A DNA stretch of 64,000 bases from contig NZ_JBBBNY010000001.1 in assembly GCF_037137055.1 (NCBI RefSeq), positions 310,001-374,000 of the forward strand. Reading direction: 5' to 3'. This document shows positions 44,048 through 53,209 of this stretch, piece by piece. Every line of letters starts with the position of its first letter. Position 1 is the stretch's first letter. The notes under the pieces were generated by a model that made no database searches, was not told where the DNA came from, and saw only the letters and a program-made list of their open reading frames with translations. The position numbers and the translations under genes were made by a program. The stretch comes from Frateuria_A yonginensis. Lineage in GTDB: Bacteria; Pseudomonadota; Gammaproteobacteria; Xanthomonadales; Rhodanobacteraceae.

Positions 44048-45031
44048 TCAGCGGCCCAGCACGAATCCGGTCAGCACCTGCGCGGTGGCCTCGGGCCGCT
44101 CCATCATCGGCATGTGGCCGCAGCCGGTGAGCTGGCTGGAGCCGATCGAGGCGGCGCGGGTCAGGCCGTTGCGCAGGCTGTCCAGCGCGGAAGGGTCGAC
44201 CATGCGGTCGTCGCGGCACCACAGGCCGAGCACGGGCATGGTCAGCCGGCCCAGGTCCTGCTGCAGCGAGAGGCGGTTCTGCGGCTGGCGCAGCGCGGCC
44301 AGGGTGCGCTCGATGAAGGCGCGGTCGTGCCGGTTGCGGCTGATGAACACGTCCTCGATGCGCGCGGGCAGCGACGGCGGCTGCAGGAACGCCAGCTTCA
44401 GCGCGGCCCGGAAGGCGGCGTGGTCGGCGTAGAGGAACGGATCCCTGCCGGCCTGCACCTCGCGGTCCAGCGCGCTGGGCTCGGCCTTCAGGCCGTAGGC
44501 GTCCAGCAGCGCGAGCCCGGCCACGCCGTCCGGATGGCCGGCCGCGTAGACGCCGGCGATGGCGCCGCCCATCGAGTGCCCCACCAGCACGAAACGCTGC
44601 ACGCCGAGCGCGGCGAGGAAGGACTGCAGGCGCTGCGCCTGCGCCGCGACGCCGTAGTCGGCATCGGCCACGCGCGAGGATTCGCCCCAGCCGGGCAGGT
44701 CCGGGATCACCACGTGGAACTGCGGGGTCAGTTGCGCGGCCAGCGGCAGCCACACGCTCTTGTCCACGCCGAAGCCGTGCAGCAGCACCAGCGTCGGCCC
44801 CTGGCCGCCTTCGTAGTAGCTCCAGGTGGTGTCGCCCACGCGCAGGGCGTGCTTCTCCACGTGCGCGCTCATCGCCTGGCGCAGCACGTAGGCGCGCAGC
44901 AGCCACTGCGGCGCGAACAGGTAGCTGCCGCCCAGCACCACCACCAGCAGCGCCACCAGGATGCCGAGGAACTTCAGGCGGCGCAGCAGCAGGCGCTGCC
45001 AGAGGGGGTGGGTGTCGGGGGTCTGGTTCAT
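44048..45031 (-). CDS. Membrane-anchored alpha/beta hydrolase (lipase/esterase type)
   Basis: 327 aa. An N-terminal transmembrane anchor (about residues 19-36, LKFLGILVALLVVVLGGS) is followed by an alpha/beta-hydrolase domain. The oxyanion region is LLHGFGVDKSVW, the nucleophile elbow GHSMGG (Ser153), the acid near CRDDRMVDP, and the His in TGCGHMPMMERPE. It resembles monoacylglycerol-lipase-like or polyester-type esterases; the substrate is unknown. Start MNQTPDTHPL at 45031 was preferred to the longer frame. Confidence 0.87.
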   Translation of the reverse strand: MNQTPDTHPLWQRLLLRRLKFLGILVALLVVVLGGSYLFAPQWLLRAYVLRQAMSAHVEKHALRVGDTTWSYYEGGQGPTLVLLHGFGVDKSVWLPLAAQLTPQFHVVIPDLPGWGESSRVADADYGVAAQAQRLQSFLAALGVQRFVLVGHSMGGAIAGVYAAGHPDGVAGLALLDAYGLKAEPSALDREVQAGRDPFLYADHAAFRAALKLAFLQPPSLPARIEDVFISRNRHDRAFIERTLAALRQPQNRLSLQQDLGRLTMPVLGLWCRDDRMVDPSALDSLRNGLTRAASIGSSQLTGCGHMPMMERPEATAQVLTGFVLGR

Positions 45032-45159
45032 CGACGGATTCCGGTTCGGCGGGTCGCGGGATGGCTCGCGTGCGCGCCGCGGTGGAAAGGGCACTGCCGC
45101 GGCCGGTGGCAGAACGGGTGCAAAGGCAGGCCGGCCAGGTGGCCGACCTGCCGCAGGGG

Positions 45160-47013
45160 TTACTTTCCCTTGGCCGCCTTGGCCAGGATCGACTCGATCG
45201 CACCCTGGGTCATCGGGTGGTAGCCGTCCTTCGCCTGGGCGTAGGCCGCCTTGGCGTAGGCCAGGCCCTCCGGCGTGGCGGCGAAGGCCTTGTACACCGG
45301 CAGGGTCAGGTACATGCGGCCGATCCGCGTCATGTGCTCACGGGCCGCCTCCCACACCGCCTGGTCGCCGGCGGCGATGGCGTGGCTGTACCAGCGCATG
45401 CCGATCTCGGCGTTGGGCGTGCCGGTGAGGTGCCAGACGGCGTCCAGCTGCTTCATCTTCGACAGCGGCGGCACGTCGGGCAGGCGGTCGAGGAAGTACA
45501 TCCACTCCTGCGTGTTCCAGCCCTTGGCGTCGAGCTGGCCGGCATCCAGCGTGCCGGCGAGGAATGCCGCGCGCTCCCTGTCGATCGCATCGAAGCGCGG
45601 CGAGGTGGGCAGCGGTGCGTCCTTCGGGATGCCGGGCTGGTACACCCAGGCCTGCACCTCGCTCCAGTCCATCACGCCCGGATGTGCGTCGAACAGGTTG
45701 GTCTTGAGATCGGCCAGCATCTGCTCGGTGGTGATCGAGGTGAACGCGTGGCGGTGGAAATAGCCCTTCAGCCAGCCGTCGAAGGTGGCGCGGCCGAAGC
45801 GCTGCTCCAGCGTGCGCAGGAACCACGAGCCCTTGTCGTAGGCCACGTCCGAGAGCGCGTCGTCGGCGCCGATGCCGCGCGGCTCCGGCGCCAGGCGCTG
45901 GGCGTTGGCCGGCATCCCGCCGATCGACTTCTGCAGCGCGCGCGCCGACAGCAGCGCTTCCTCGTCGGCCAGCGCCTTGCCGTAGACGGCCTCGGTGATG
46001 CGACCCTGCACGTAGGTGGTGAAGCCCTCGTTGAGCCAGATGTCGCGCCAGGCGGCGGCGGTCACCAGGTTGCCCGACCAGGAGTGCGCCAGCTCGTGCG
46101 AGACCAGCGAGACCAGGCTCTTGTCGCCGACCAGCACGGTCGGCGTGGCGAAGGTCATGTTGGGGTTTTCCATGCCGCCGAACGGAAAGGAGGGCGGCAG
46201 CACCAGGATGTCGTAGCGGCCCCAGGCGTAGGGGCCGTAGAGCGTCTCGGTGGCCTCGATCAGCTTCCCGGTGTCCTCGAACTCGTGCGCCGCCTTGCCG
46301 ACCACCGAAGGCTCGGCATAGACCGCCGAGCGCGGGCCGGTTTCCTTCACCGCGATGTCGCCGGCGGCGATCGCCAGCAGGTAGGAGGGGATCGGGTGCG
46401 GCTGGTCGAAGCGGAAGTCGCCGTCGAGCGGGTGCTTGGCATCGTTGATCGCGCTCATCACCACGCGCACGTCCTTCGGCGCGGTCACGTGCGCGGTGTA
46501 GGTAAAGCGGATCGCGGGCGAATCCTGCAGCGGTACCCACGAGCGGGCATGGATGGATTCGGACTGCGAGAACATGAAGGGCAGCTTCTTGTCCGCGGTC
46601 TGCGCGGGCGTGAGCCACTGCAGGCCCGAGGCGGTCGGCACCGTCGCGTAGGCGATGCGCACCTTGGCCGGGTGCTTCGGCGTCTGGATGGTGAGCTTGC
46701 TGCCCAGCTCCTTGTCGCGCGGCGCCAGCGCGAACTTCAGCGCGGTCGCGCGGCCGGCGGCGTCGAGCCCTTCCACCCTGGCGATCTTGAGGTCGCGCGT
46801 GTCCAGCACCAGCGCCGCGGCCTTCGGGTTCTTCCAGTCCAGCGTCAGCGTGGCGGTGCCGTCCAGCTGCCTGCGGGGGAAATCGACCGCCAGGTCGAGA
46901 TCCAGATGGGTCACGCGCACCTGCTCGGGCTGGGCGTAGGAATGCGGGTCGGCGGCGAGGACGGACAGCGGCAGCAGGAACGCGCCGAGGGCGAGGACGG
47001 GAAGTGCACGCAT
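45160..47013 (-). CDS. Exported M1-family aminopeptidase (leukotriene-A4-hydrolase-like)
   Basis: 617 aa with a signal peptide (LPVLALGAFLLPLSVLAADP). The exopeptidase motif GGMEN is at about 279-283. The zinc motif is HELAH (306-310) with the third ligand Glu329 (WLNEGF). The leukotriene-A4-hydrolase-type C-terminal helical domain follows, so the enzyme is of the LTA4H/cold-active aminopeptidase group. It should remove N-terminal residues from peptides in the periplasm or outside the cell. Start ATG 47013 opens a good signal peptide. Confidence 0.93.
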   Translation of the reverse strand: MRALPVLALGAFLLPLSVLAADPHSYAQPEQVRVTHLDLDLAVDFPRRQLDGTATLTLDWKNPKAAALVLDTRDLKIARVEGLDAAGRATALKFALAPRDKELGSKLTIQTPKHPAKVRIAYATVPTASGLQWLTPAQTADKKLPFMFSQSESIHARSWVPLQDSPAIRFTYTAHVTAPKDVRVVMSAINDAKHPLDGDFRFDQPHPIPSYLLAIAAGDIAVKETGPRSAVYAEPSVVGKAAHEFEDTGKLIEATETLYGPYAWGRYDILVLPPSFPFGGMENPNMTFATPTVLVGDKSLVSLVSHELAHSWSGNLVTAAAWRDIWLNEGFTTYVQGRITEAVYGKALADEEALLSARALQKSIGGMPANAQRLAPEPRGIGADDALSDVAYDKGSWFLRTLEQRFGRATFDGWLKGYFHRHAFTSITTEQMLADLKTNLFDAHPGVMDWSEVQAWVYQPGIPKDAPLPTSPRFDAIDRERAAFLAGTLDAGQLDAKGWNTQEWMYFLDRLPDVPPLSKMKQLDAVWHLTGTPNAEIGMRWYSHAIAAGDQAVWEAAREHMTRIGRMYLTLPVYKAFAATPEGLAYAKAAYAQAKDGYHPMTQGAIESILAKAAKGK

Positions 47014-47443
47014 GCGGATGGTTCTCCGTGGGCGGAAGCGGCGAGTATGCCATCGGGGGTGGGCGGGGGGATCCGTGACGGATGGCCCTGCTCGTTGCGC
47101 GGATTGCGCTTCCGGGGCGGTGCCGGGCGCGCTCGGATCGGCGGGGCCGGGTCCTGTGCGGTCGGTGGTTTCCCCGCCGGGGGGCTGGGTGGCGCGATGT
47201 GCGCGCTGACGGGCGGTGGCGGTTCCGTGTCCGGGCGCCCCTCGGGTTTGCTGGTCCTCCGCGTGCTCGCTCCTACATGAGCAAGACGTCGCAGGCGTAG
47301 AGCACGATGGCGCACCGGCGAAGCGCCCGAACGAGTGCGGTCTCGGCAACCGGCGAACAGCGCCCGGCAGGCGTGCCCGACCGTGCGGGAGCGCGGTCGG
47401 ATGATGCGACACAGAAGACGAGCGCGGCCAAGGTGCCCCGGCC
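47014..47443. other. 430-base gap without a recognised gene
   Basis: Lies between the M1 aminopeptidase start and the phosphoesterase stop. Short open frames run through it on both strands, but none has a ribosome-binding site or protein-like composition. A lone REP half (GTGCTCGCTCCTACA, 47263-47277) is the only recognisable element. It must contain the promoter of the aminopeptidase. Confidence 0.5.
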
Positions 47444-49141
47444 TCAGGCGCCGGAAAAATCCAGCGCCGCCGTGAGGTCGCCCGGCGGCGGCCCGCCCGC
47501 GGCGCGCATGGCTTCCTCGCGCAGGGTCAGGCCCGGCAACTTGCGCAGACCGAAGCGGCGGGTGAGGAAGCGGGCGATCGAGCCGGTGTCGTAGGTCGTA
47601 TGGTCGACGTGGCCTTTCTTCGCGTGCGGCGAGACGATGATCGCCGGCACGCGCGAGCCCGGCCCCCAGCGGTCGCCCTTTGGCGGCGCCACGTGGTCCC
47701 ACCAGCCGCCGTTCTCGTCGACGGTGATGATCACCAGCAGGCCGGGCCACGCCGGCGATTTCTGCAGTGCCTCGACCACTGCCATGATGTGGCGGTCGCC
47801 GGCATCCACGTCGGAGTAGCCCGCGTGCATGTTGAGGTCGCCCTGCGGCTTGTAGAAGGCCACCGTGGGCAACCGGTCCTGCTCGACCGCGGCGAGGAAA
47901 TGGTTGGTCGCCGCGGTCTCGCCGACGCCCGCGTCGCGCAGGTGCCTCGCGCGGGCGTCGGTGCCGGGTGCATAGGCGGCGAAGTAGTTGAACGGCTGGT
48001 GGTGCGGCTGGAAGTTGGGGCGCTGCGGGAACTCGCGCTGGTCGCCCTCGCCCTGACCTTCCAGCGCCGCCTGCCAGCCGCCCGCGTACCAGGCCCAGTC
48101 GATACCGGCCTCGCTGAGCAGGTCGCCGATCGTGGCGTGCTTCTGCGGGGGCAGGGTGTTGGGGCTGTCCGGGTCGGCGCGCGTGGGATCGCGCGGGTCC
48201 TGCGAGAAGCTGGGCGCGTAGGCGGGCGCCATCGTGTTGACCGCCCAGAAATCGGGCGTGAGCGAACTGGGCGCGGCGGTCTTGGGCCAGCCCTGCATGG
48301 CGCTCTTCGGGGAGTCGGGGGCGAGCTTGAGGCGGATGTCGGTGGCCTTGCCGCTGACCGTCTGGGCGATGTTGAAGCGCGCCGGGCTCACGTCCGCGTG
48401 CGGGTAGTAGGGCGGCTGCGCGGCGATCAGGTACTGGTGGTTGAGGAAGGAGCCGCCGAAGGCGCCCATGAAGAAGCGGTCGCACAGCGTGTACTGGCGG
48501 GCCAGTTGCCACAAGCGCAGGTTGGCGGCGTTGTCGCCGTAGTAGCCCATCACCAGCGCGCCGCTGTCGCCCCAGGCGACGAAGCCGTCGTTCCTGCCGC
48601 CGTTGATCTGCAGCTGGTTCTCGTAGAAGCGGTGCCACAGGTCGCGGGTGACCACGCCCTGCGGCAGCGGTTCGCCCTCGCCGGTGCGCAGCGCCCACGG
48701 CGCGTTGGGCAGGCCGGTAATGTCCTGCTCGCGCACCACGTACCTGCGATGGTTGACCACCTGCTCGTGCGGCGCCACGCCGTGCCAGACCGGCGGCAGC
48801 TGCTTGAGCACCGAGCCGTCGCGGTCGCGCTGAAGGTACCGCTCGGGTCTGAGCCCGCTGAGTGGTTCGGCCACGCCGGGGAAGTCGCCGAACAGGTTGT
48901 TGAAGCTGCGGTTCTCCGCATAGATCACCACCACGCGCTGGACGTGCTTGCGCAGCAGGGCGTCCAGCGCGGTCGCGGCCGGTGCCGGCGGCTCGGGTGC
49001 CGCGTGGACCGCGTCCGCGGTGGCACCGCCCAGCGCGAGGCCAGCGCCGGCGGCGGCCAGGCCGCCGAGCAGGCGGCGGCGTTGCGGATCGGCCGGCTGG
49101 TCGTCGGCCGGCAGGTCGGGCGGCAGGGGCTGGTCGGGCAT
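47444..49141 (-). CDS. Tat-exported phosphoesterase (phospholipase C / acid phosphatase family)
   Basis: 565 aa. A twin-arginine signal (QRRRLLGGLAAAGAGLALGG, about residues 20-40) precedes a PF04185 phosphoesterase domain. The metal/nucleophile region is VVVIYAENRSFNNLFGDFPG, the second ligand cluster ITVDENGGWWDHVAPP, and DTGSIARFLTRRFG closes the domain. Family members hydrolyse phosphatidylcholine or other phosphate esters outside the cytoplasm. No C-terminal PLC accessory domain is present, so acid phosphatase activity is equally likely. Start at 49141 has AGGAG about 8 bases upstream. Confidence 0.88.
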   Translation of the reverse strand: MPDQPLPPDLPADDQPADPQRRRLLGGLAAAGAGLALGGATADAVHAAPEPPAPAATALDALLRKHVQRVVVIYAENRSFNNLFGDFPGVAEPLSGLRPERYLQRDRDGSVLKQLPPVWHGVAPHEQVVNHRRYVVREQDITGLPNAPWALRTGEGEPLPQGVVTRDLWHRFYENQLQINGGRNDGFVAWGDSGALVMGYYGDNAANLRLWQLARQYTLCDRFFMGAFGGSFLNHQYLIAAQPPYYPHADVSPARFNIAQTVSGKATDIRLKLAPDSPKSAMQGWPKTAAPSSLTPDFWAVNTMAPAYAPSFSQDPRDPTRADPDSPNTLPPQKHATIGDLLSEAGIDWAWYAGGWQAALEGQGEGDQREFPQRPNFQPHHQPFNYFAAYAPGTDARARHLRDAGVGETAATNHFLAAVEQDRLPTVAFYKPQGDLNMHAGYSDVDAGDRHIMAVVEALQKSPAWPGLLVIITVDENGGWWDHVAPPKGDRWGPGSRVPAIIVSPHAKKGHVDHTTYDTGSIARFLTRRFGLRKLPGLTLREEAMRAAGGPPPGDLTAALDFSGA

Positions 49142-49197
49142 CGGGAGTCTCCTGGGAGTACGCGCAGGCGTGCAGTATGCCGGCTCCGCCCTGCGAT

Positions 49198-49695
49198 TCA
49201 GCCTTCCATCGCGTGCGCGGCCTGCCACATCGCGCGCGTCAGCGGGCGATTGGCGTGCGGCGTCTGCAGCACCACCAGCGTGGTGGTGCTCACGCTCGGG
49301 TGGATCTTGAGCAGCCGGTCCAGCACCGCCTCCAGGTGCGCCACCGACAACGCCACCACATGCAGCAGAGCCGAATCCTCACCGGCCAGGCGGCGGCATT
49401 CGAGCACCTCGGGCACGTCGGCCACCAACGCGCCGATGCGCGCGCAGACGCCGCCGTCGCAGCGCAGCCGGACCATCGCGTCGATGCTGAACCCCAACCG
49501 TTTCGGGTCGACGACCGCACGGTAGCCGGCGATCACGCCGGCCTCCTCCAGCCGCCGTATGCGCTCGGCCACCGCCGGCGCGGACAGGCCGACCTGCCGG
49601 CCCAGCTCGGCGTAGCCCTGGCGGGCGTCCTGCTGCAGGGCTTCCAGCAGCTGCCAGTCGCGGGTGTCCAGTTCGGGTTTCGAAACGTAAGCCAT
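49198..49695 (-). CDS. Lrp/AsnC-family transcriptional regulator
   Basis: 165 aa. HTH domain at about residues 8-65 (DWQLLEALQQDARQGYAELG, then VGLSAPAVAERIRRLEEAGVI) and a RAM/AsnC ligand domain after it (about 75-155). This family senses amino acids. It is divergent from an EamA-type exporter across 115 bases, so it likely controls that gene. Start MAYVSKPELD was chosen; no ribosome-binding site is evident. Confidence 0.9.
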   Translation of the reverse strand: MAYVSKPELDTRDWQLLEALQQDARQGYAELGRQVGLSAPAVAERIRRLEEAGVIAGYRAVVDPKRLGFSIDAMVRLRCDGGVCARIGALVADVPEVLECRRLAGEDSALLHVVALSVAHLEAVLDRLLKIHPSVSTTTLVVLQTPHANRPLTRAMWQAAHAMEG

Positions 49696-49810
49696 GGCGG
49701 GGGTGTCCCGGTTCGTTCGTCGGCGAAGCACCGCATTTTGACCCGATGCATCATTTCCCGCGCGTCCTGGTCGCCACTAGGATGCGCACTTCCCCGCGCC
49801 GGATACCCCC

Positions 49811-50734
49811 ATGGACACCCCCCGTCTGGATGCGCGCACGCTGGCCTGTATCGGCGTCGCCTTGCTCACCTGGTCGTCGGCCTATGCGGCGATCGCCTAT
49901 GCCCTGCCGGCCTTCACGCCGGGCGAGGTGGCCTTCGCGCGGCTGGCGATCGGCTCGCTCTGCTTCGCCCTGTGGCTGCTGGTCAAGCGCCCGGTGCTGC
50001 CGGCGCGGCGCGACTGGCTGCGGTTGGCGCCGCTGGGCGTGGTCGGCCTGACCGTCTACCACCTGGCGCTCAACTATGCCGAAACCCGCATCGCCAGCGG
50101 CACCGCGGCGATCCTGATCTCGCTGGTGCCCGCGGCGACCGCCGCACTTTCCGCGATCTGGCTGGGCGAGCGGCTGCCGCTGCGCACGCTGGCCGGGCTG
50201 GGCGTGGCGCTGGTCGGCGTGGTGATGGTGGTGCTGGCCAGTGGCAAGCAGGTGCGCTTCGAGCCGATGGCGGCGCTGGTGCTGGTGAGCGTGGTCGCCT
50301 CGGCGATCTACTTCGTGGGGCAGAAGCCGCTGTTCGCGCGCTCGAGCGTGTTCGGCGTCACCGCGTTCACCTTCTTCGCCGGCACGCTGGGCGCGCTGCC
50401 GTTCGCCACCCACCTGCCACAGGCGCTGGCGGCCGCGCCGTGGCCGCGCATCGGTGCGCTGGCGTGGCTGGGACTGGCACCGACCTTCGTCGGCTACATC
50501 GCCTGGAACGTGGCCATCCACCGCAGCTCGGCCTCTCAGGTATCCAGCTTCATCTACTTCTCGCCGCCCATCGCGGTGCTGATCGGCTGGGTCTGGCTGG
50601 GCGAGCGGCCGGGGCTGCTGACCCTGGTCGGCGGCGCGGTGACGGTGGGCGGCGTGATCCTGGCCAACGCGCGCGGTCGTGCGACACCGGTGCGCGCCGT
50701 GCGGATGGAGGCGAAGCCTTGTGAGCCCGGCTGA
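49811..50734 (+). CDS. EamA/DMT-family transporter
   Basis: 307 aa with about ten hydrophobic segments in two EamA repeats (about 10-140 and 150-290). The LNYAETRIASGTAAILISLVP stretch and SSFIYFSPPIAVLIGWVWLGE are typical of the family. Drug/metabolite transporters of this type export amino acids or other metabolites across the inner membrane. Divergent placement from an Lrp-type regulator suggests amino-acid export. The stop overlaps a cupin gene by 14 bases. Confidence 0.88.
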   Translation: MDTPRLDARTLACIGVALLTWSSAYAAIAYALPAFTPGEVAFARLAIGSLCFALWLLVKRPVLPARRDWLRLAPLGVVGLTVYHLALNYAETRIASGTAAILISLVPAATAALSAIWLGERLPLRTLAGLGVALVGVVMVVLASGKQVRFEPMAALVLVSVVASAIYFVGQKPLFARSSVFGVTAFTFFAGTLGALPFATHLPQALAAAPWPRIGALAWLGLAPTFVGYIAWNVAIHRSSASQVSSFIYFSPPIAVLIGWVWLGERPGLLTLVGGAVTVGGVILANARGRATPVRAVRMEAKPCEPG

Positions 50735-51032
50735 GCTGGAGGTCATGGACCTTCCCGCGCTGGCGCAGCGCTTGCCCGAGGCATGGCAATCGCGGCTGCT
50801 CGGCGAGCTCGGCCAGGCCAGGCTCAAGCTCGCCCGCATGGATGAGGCACCCTATCCGGCCGAAGTGCACGATCACACCGAGGCCTTGCTCGTGCTGGAT
50901 GGCGAGCTGCGCCTGCGCGTCGGTGGCACGGTCCGGGCCGTGCGGGCGGGCGAGCTCTGCCTGGTGCCGGCGGGCCTCGCGCATGCGGTGGAAGCCGGCA
51001 GCAGCGGCACCCTGTTGATCATCGACACGTAA
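50721..51032 (+). CDS. Small single-domain cupin
   Basis: 103 aa. Cupin motif 1 is seen in AEVHDHTEALLVLDGELRLRV and motif 2 in GELCLVPAGLAHAVEAG, with His residues that can bind a metal. GTG 50721 is preferred because GGAGG lies 9 bases upstream. The internal ATG 50745 has GGAGG only 2 bases away. It overlaps the EamA gene and precedes a GST, so all three are probably co-transcribed. Function is not predictable beyond a metal-binding beta barrel. Confidence 0.75.
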   Translation: MSPAELEVMDLPALAQRLPEAWQSRLLGELGQARLKLARMDEAPYPAEVHDHTEALLVLDGELRLRVGGTVRAVRAGELCLVPAGLAHAVEAGSSGTLLIIDT

Positions 51033-51043
51033 AGGGGCGACCC

Positions 51044-51730
51044 GTGTACGAGCTCTACATCGCCAACAAGAACTACTCGTCCTGGTCGCTGCGGCCGTGG
51101 CTGCTGATGGTCGAGCGCGGGATCGCGTTCCACGAGCGCCCGGTCGCCCTGCGCGACGGCTCCAGCTGGGAGGCGTTCCGCCGTTTCTCGCCGAGCGGCA
51201 AGGTGCCGTGCCTGCGCGACGGGGACACCGTGGTGTGGGAATCGCTGGCGATCGTCGAATACCTGGCCGAGCGCCATCCCGGCGTATGGCCGGACGAGGC
51301 GCGGGCTCGCGCCTGGGCGCGCTGCGTGGCGGCCGAGATGCACGCGGGGTTCACCACGCTGCGAAGCACCTGCCCGATGAACTGCGCCGTGCGTGTGCGC
51401 CTGCACGGCATCGACGCGCCGCTGCGGCGCGATCTGGACCGCCTGTCGGAACTGTGGAACGAAGGCCTCGCGTGCTTCGGTGGGCCGTTTCTGGCCGGGC
51501 CGGCCTTCGGTGCGGTGGATGCCTTCTTCGCGCCGGTCGCGTGGCGCATCCACAGCTACGGTCTGGCGCTGGACGAGGCGTCGCTGGCCTACGCCCAACG
51601 CCTGCGCGGGCTGCCCGGCATGCAGCGCTGGTACGCCGACGCACTGACCGAGACCGCGCGCCTGGCGGACAGCGAAGCGACCGCGCGTCGCGTGGGCACC
51701 GTGCTGGAGGACGGCCGCGCCACCGCCTAG
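51044..51730 (+). CDS. Glutathione S-transferase family protein
   Basis: 228 aa. The N-terminal thioredoxin-like domain begins YELYIANKNYSSWSLRPWLL, with the catalytic-type Ser/Tyr in NYSSWS and the cis-Pro/Glu-Ser glutathione site in GKVPCL...VWESLAI. A helical C-terminal domain follows. This form resembles the YfcF/zeta-like bacterial GSTs. The start is GTG 51044, 11 bases after the cupin stop. It is convergent with the TMEM175-like gene, whose stop it overlaps by 4 bases. Confidence 0.88.
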   Translation: MYELYIANKNYSSWSLRPWLLMVERGIAFHERPVALRDGSSWEAFRRFSPSGKVPCLRDGDTVVWESLAIVEYLAERHPGVWPDEARARAWARCVAAEMHAGFTTLRSTCPMNCAVRVRLHGIDAPLRRDLDRLSELWNEGLACFGGPFLAGPAFGAVDAFFAPVAWRIHSYGLALDEASLAYAQRLRGLPGMQRWYADALTETARLADSEATARRVGTVLEDGRATA

Positions 51731-52374
51731 GCGGCGGGGGCCGTGGCGGCCAGCCGGCGCAGCGCACGGCGCCGGCCGAGGCCGGCATACAGCCGCACCA
51801 GCAGCGGGATGGCGAGCAGCAGAAAATCGTTCCAGGCCGGCAGCCACCACGCCACGATCCAGGCGATGGCGGCCGCGGTGGGAAGGCCCAGCGAGCGCCA
51901 GCGCAATGCGGCGATGTCTTCCGGCGGCACCCCGGGGCGGACCAGGCCCGGCGCCAGCGCGCGCCGGAACAGCCAGTGCTGCAGCAGGCCGGCGACCAGC
52001 AGCGTGCCCGCGTAGAACAGCTCCGGCACGCGCGCCAGCGGGTTGGCGCTCATCAGCGCGGTGGCGAAAGGCATGAACGCGACCACCATCAGCAGCAGCA
52101 TGTTGGGCCAGAGCAAGCGCTCGTGGTGGATGTCCAGCAGGCCGAACACGCGGTGATGCGCCATCCACAGCGCGCCGATGGTGAGGAAGCTGAGCGCGAA
52201 GCCCATGAAGCTCGGGGTCAGGGCGGCGAGCGCCTGCAGGTAGGCACCGTCGTCGCGCGTGTCCAGGTGCGGCACGTGCACCTCGATCACCAGCAGCGTG
52301 ATGGCGATGGCGAACACCGCGTCGGAGAAGAAGGTCAGCCGTTCCAGCTGCGAGGTGGCCGCGCGCTTGCCCAT
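51727..52374 (-). CDS. TMEM175/DUF1211-family membrane protein
   Basis: 215 aa with about six transmembrane helices. The family signature (R)xxxFSDAVFAIAITLLVIE is at the N-terminus; FSD residues line the pore in TMEM175 potassium channels. A single DUF1211 repeat is present, as in bacterial members that assemble as tetramers. A role in potassium conductance is inferred from the family. It starts directly downstream of the ubiE stop with one base between. Confidence 0.85.
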   Translation of the reverse strand: MGKRAATSQLERLTFFSDAVFAIAITLLVIEVHVPHLDTRDDGAYLQALAALTPSFMGFALSFLTIGALWMAHHRVFGLLDIHHERLLWPNMLLLMVVAFMPFATALMSANPLARVPELFYAGTLLVAGLLQHWLFRRALAPGLVRPGVPPEDIAALRWRSLGLPTAAAIAWIVAWWLPAWNDFLLLAIPLLVRLYAGLGRRRALRRLAATAPAA

Positions 52375-52375
52375 A

Positions 52376-53131
52376 TCAGAACTTGTAGCCCTTGTGGATC
52401 GCCACGACGCCGTTGGTGAGGTTGCGCACTTCCACCCGGTCGAAGCCGGCGCGTTCCATCATGCCCTTGAGCGTGCCCTGGTCGGGGTGCTTGCGGATCG
52501 ACTCGGCCAGGTACCGGTAGCTGGCCGCGTCGCCGGCGAACAGCCGGCCCAGCCGCGGCAGCACCTTGAACGAGTGGAAGTCGTAGAGCTTGCCGAACAG
52601 CTCGCTCTGCACGCGCGAGAACTCCAGCACCAGCGCGCGGCCGCCCGGTTTCAGCACGCGGTAGATGTCGGCCAGCGCCTTGTCCTTGTCGGTGACGTTG
52701 CGCAGGCCGAAGGCCATGGTCACGGCATCGAACGCGTTGTCGGGGAAGGGCAGGCACTCGGCGTTCAGCTGTGCCCAGCGCAGGCCGGCCACCAGGCCGC
52801 GATCGGTCAGGCGGTCGCGCCCCACGCCCAGCATGGCGGCGTTGATGTCGCCGACCACCACCTCGCCCTCGTCGCCCACCACGGGCCTGAGCAGCGCTGC
52901 GATGTCGCCGGTGCCGCCGGCCAGGTCCAGCACGCGGTCGCCCCGGCGCACGCCGCTGATCGCCACGAAGTGGCGCTTCCACAGCCGGTGGATGCCGAAC
53001 GACATCAGGTCGTTCATCAGGTCGTAGCTGCGCGCGACCGAGGTGAACACTTGGCCGACCAGCTTCTGCTTCTCGCCCACCGGCACGTCGCGGAAACCGA
53101 AGTGGGTGGTCTGGGGCTGCTGTTCGTTCAT
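52376..53131 (-). CDS. ubiE: Ubiquinone/menaquinone biosynthesis C-methyltransferase UbiE
   Basis: 251 aa. Motif I is VLDLAGGTGDIAALL and the UbiE signatures are SYDLMNDLMSFGIHRLWKR and MAFGLRNVTDK. The C-terminal NLTNGVVAIHKGYKF end is canonical. It C-methylates the benzoquinol ring in ubiquinone synthesis. Start MNEQQPQTTH was chosen; an in-frame upstream extension to 53203 lacks support. The gene is separated from ubiJ-ubiB by about 42 kb, unlike in many gammaproteobacteria. Confidence 0.96.
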   Translation of the reverse strand: MNEQQPQTTHFGFRDVPVGEKQKLVGQVFTSVARSYDLMNDLMSFGIHRLWKRHFVAISGVRRGDRVLDLAGGTGDIAALLRPVVGDEGEVVVGDINAAMLGVGRDRLTDRGLVAGLRWAQLNAECLPFPDNAFDAVTMAFGLRNVTDKDKALADIYRVLKPGGRALVLEFSRVQSELFGKLYDFHSFKVLPRLGRLFAGDAASYRYLAESIRKHPDQGTLKGMMERAGFDRVEVRNLTNGVVAIHKGYKF

Positions 53132-53209
53132 AAGTCGCCATGCTACAGGAAGCCCGACGGCTCGCTCGTTCGCCGCGCCGGCGGTGCCGTGTCGGGCGGC
53201 CATGAGGTC

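Noticed and set aside
47082..47300. Small frames within the 47014-47443 gap
   Set aside because: No ribosome-binding sites, Arg-rich random-like translations, and the region overlaps a REP half-unit.
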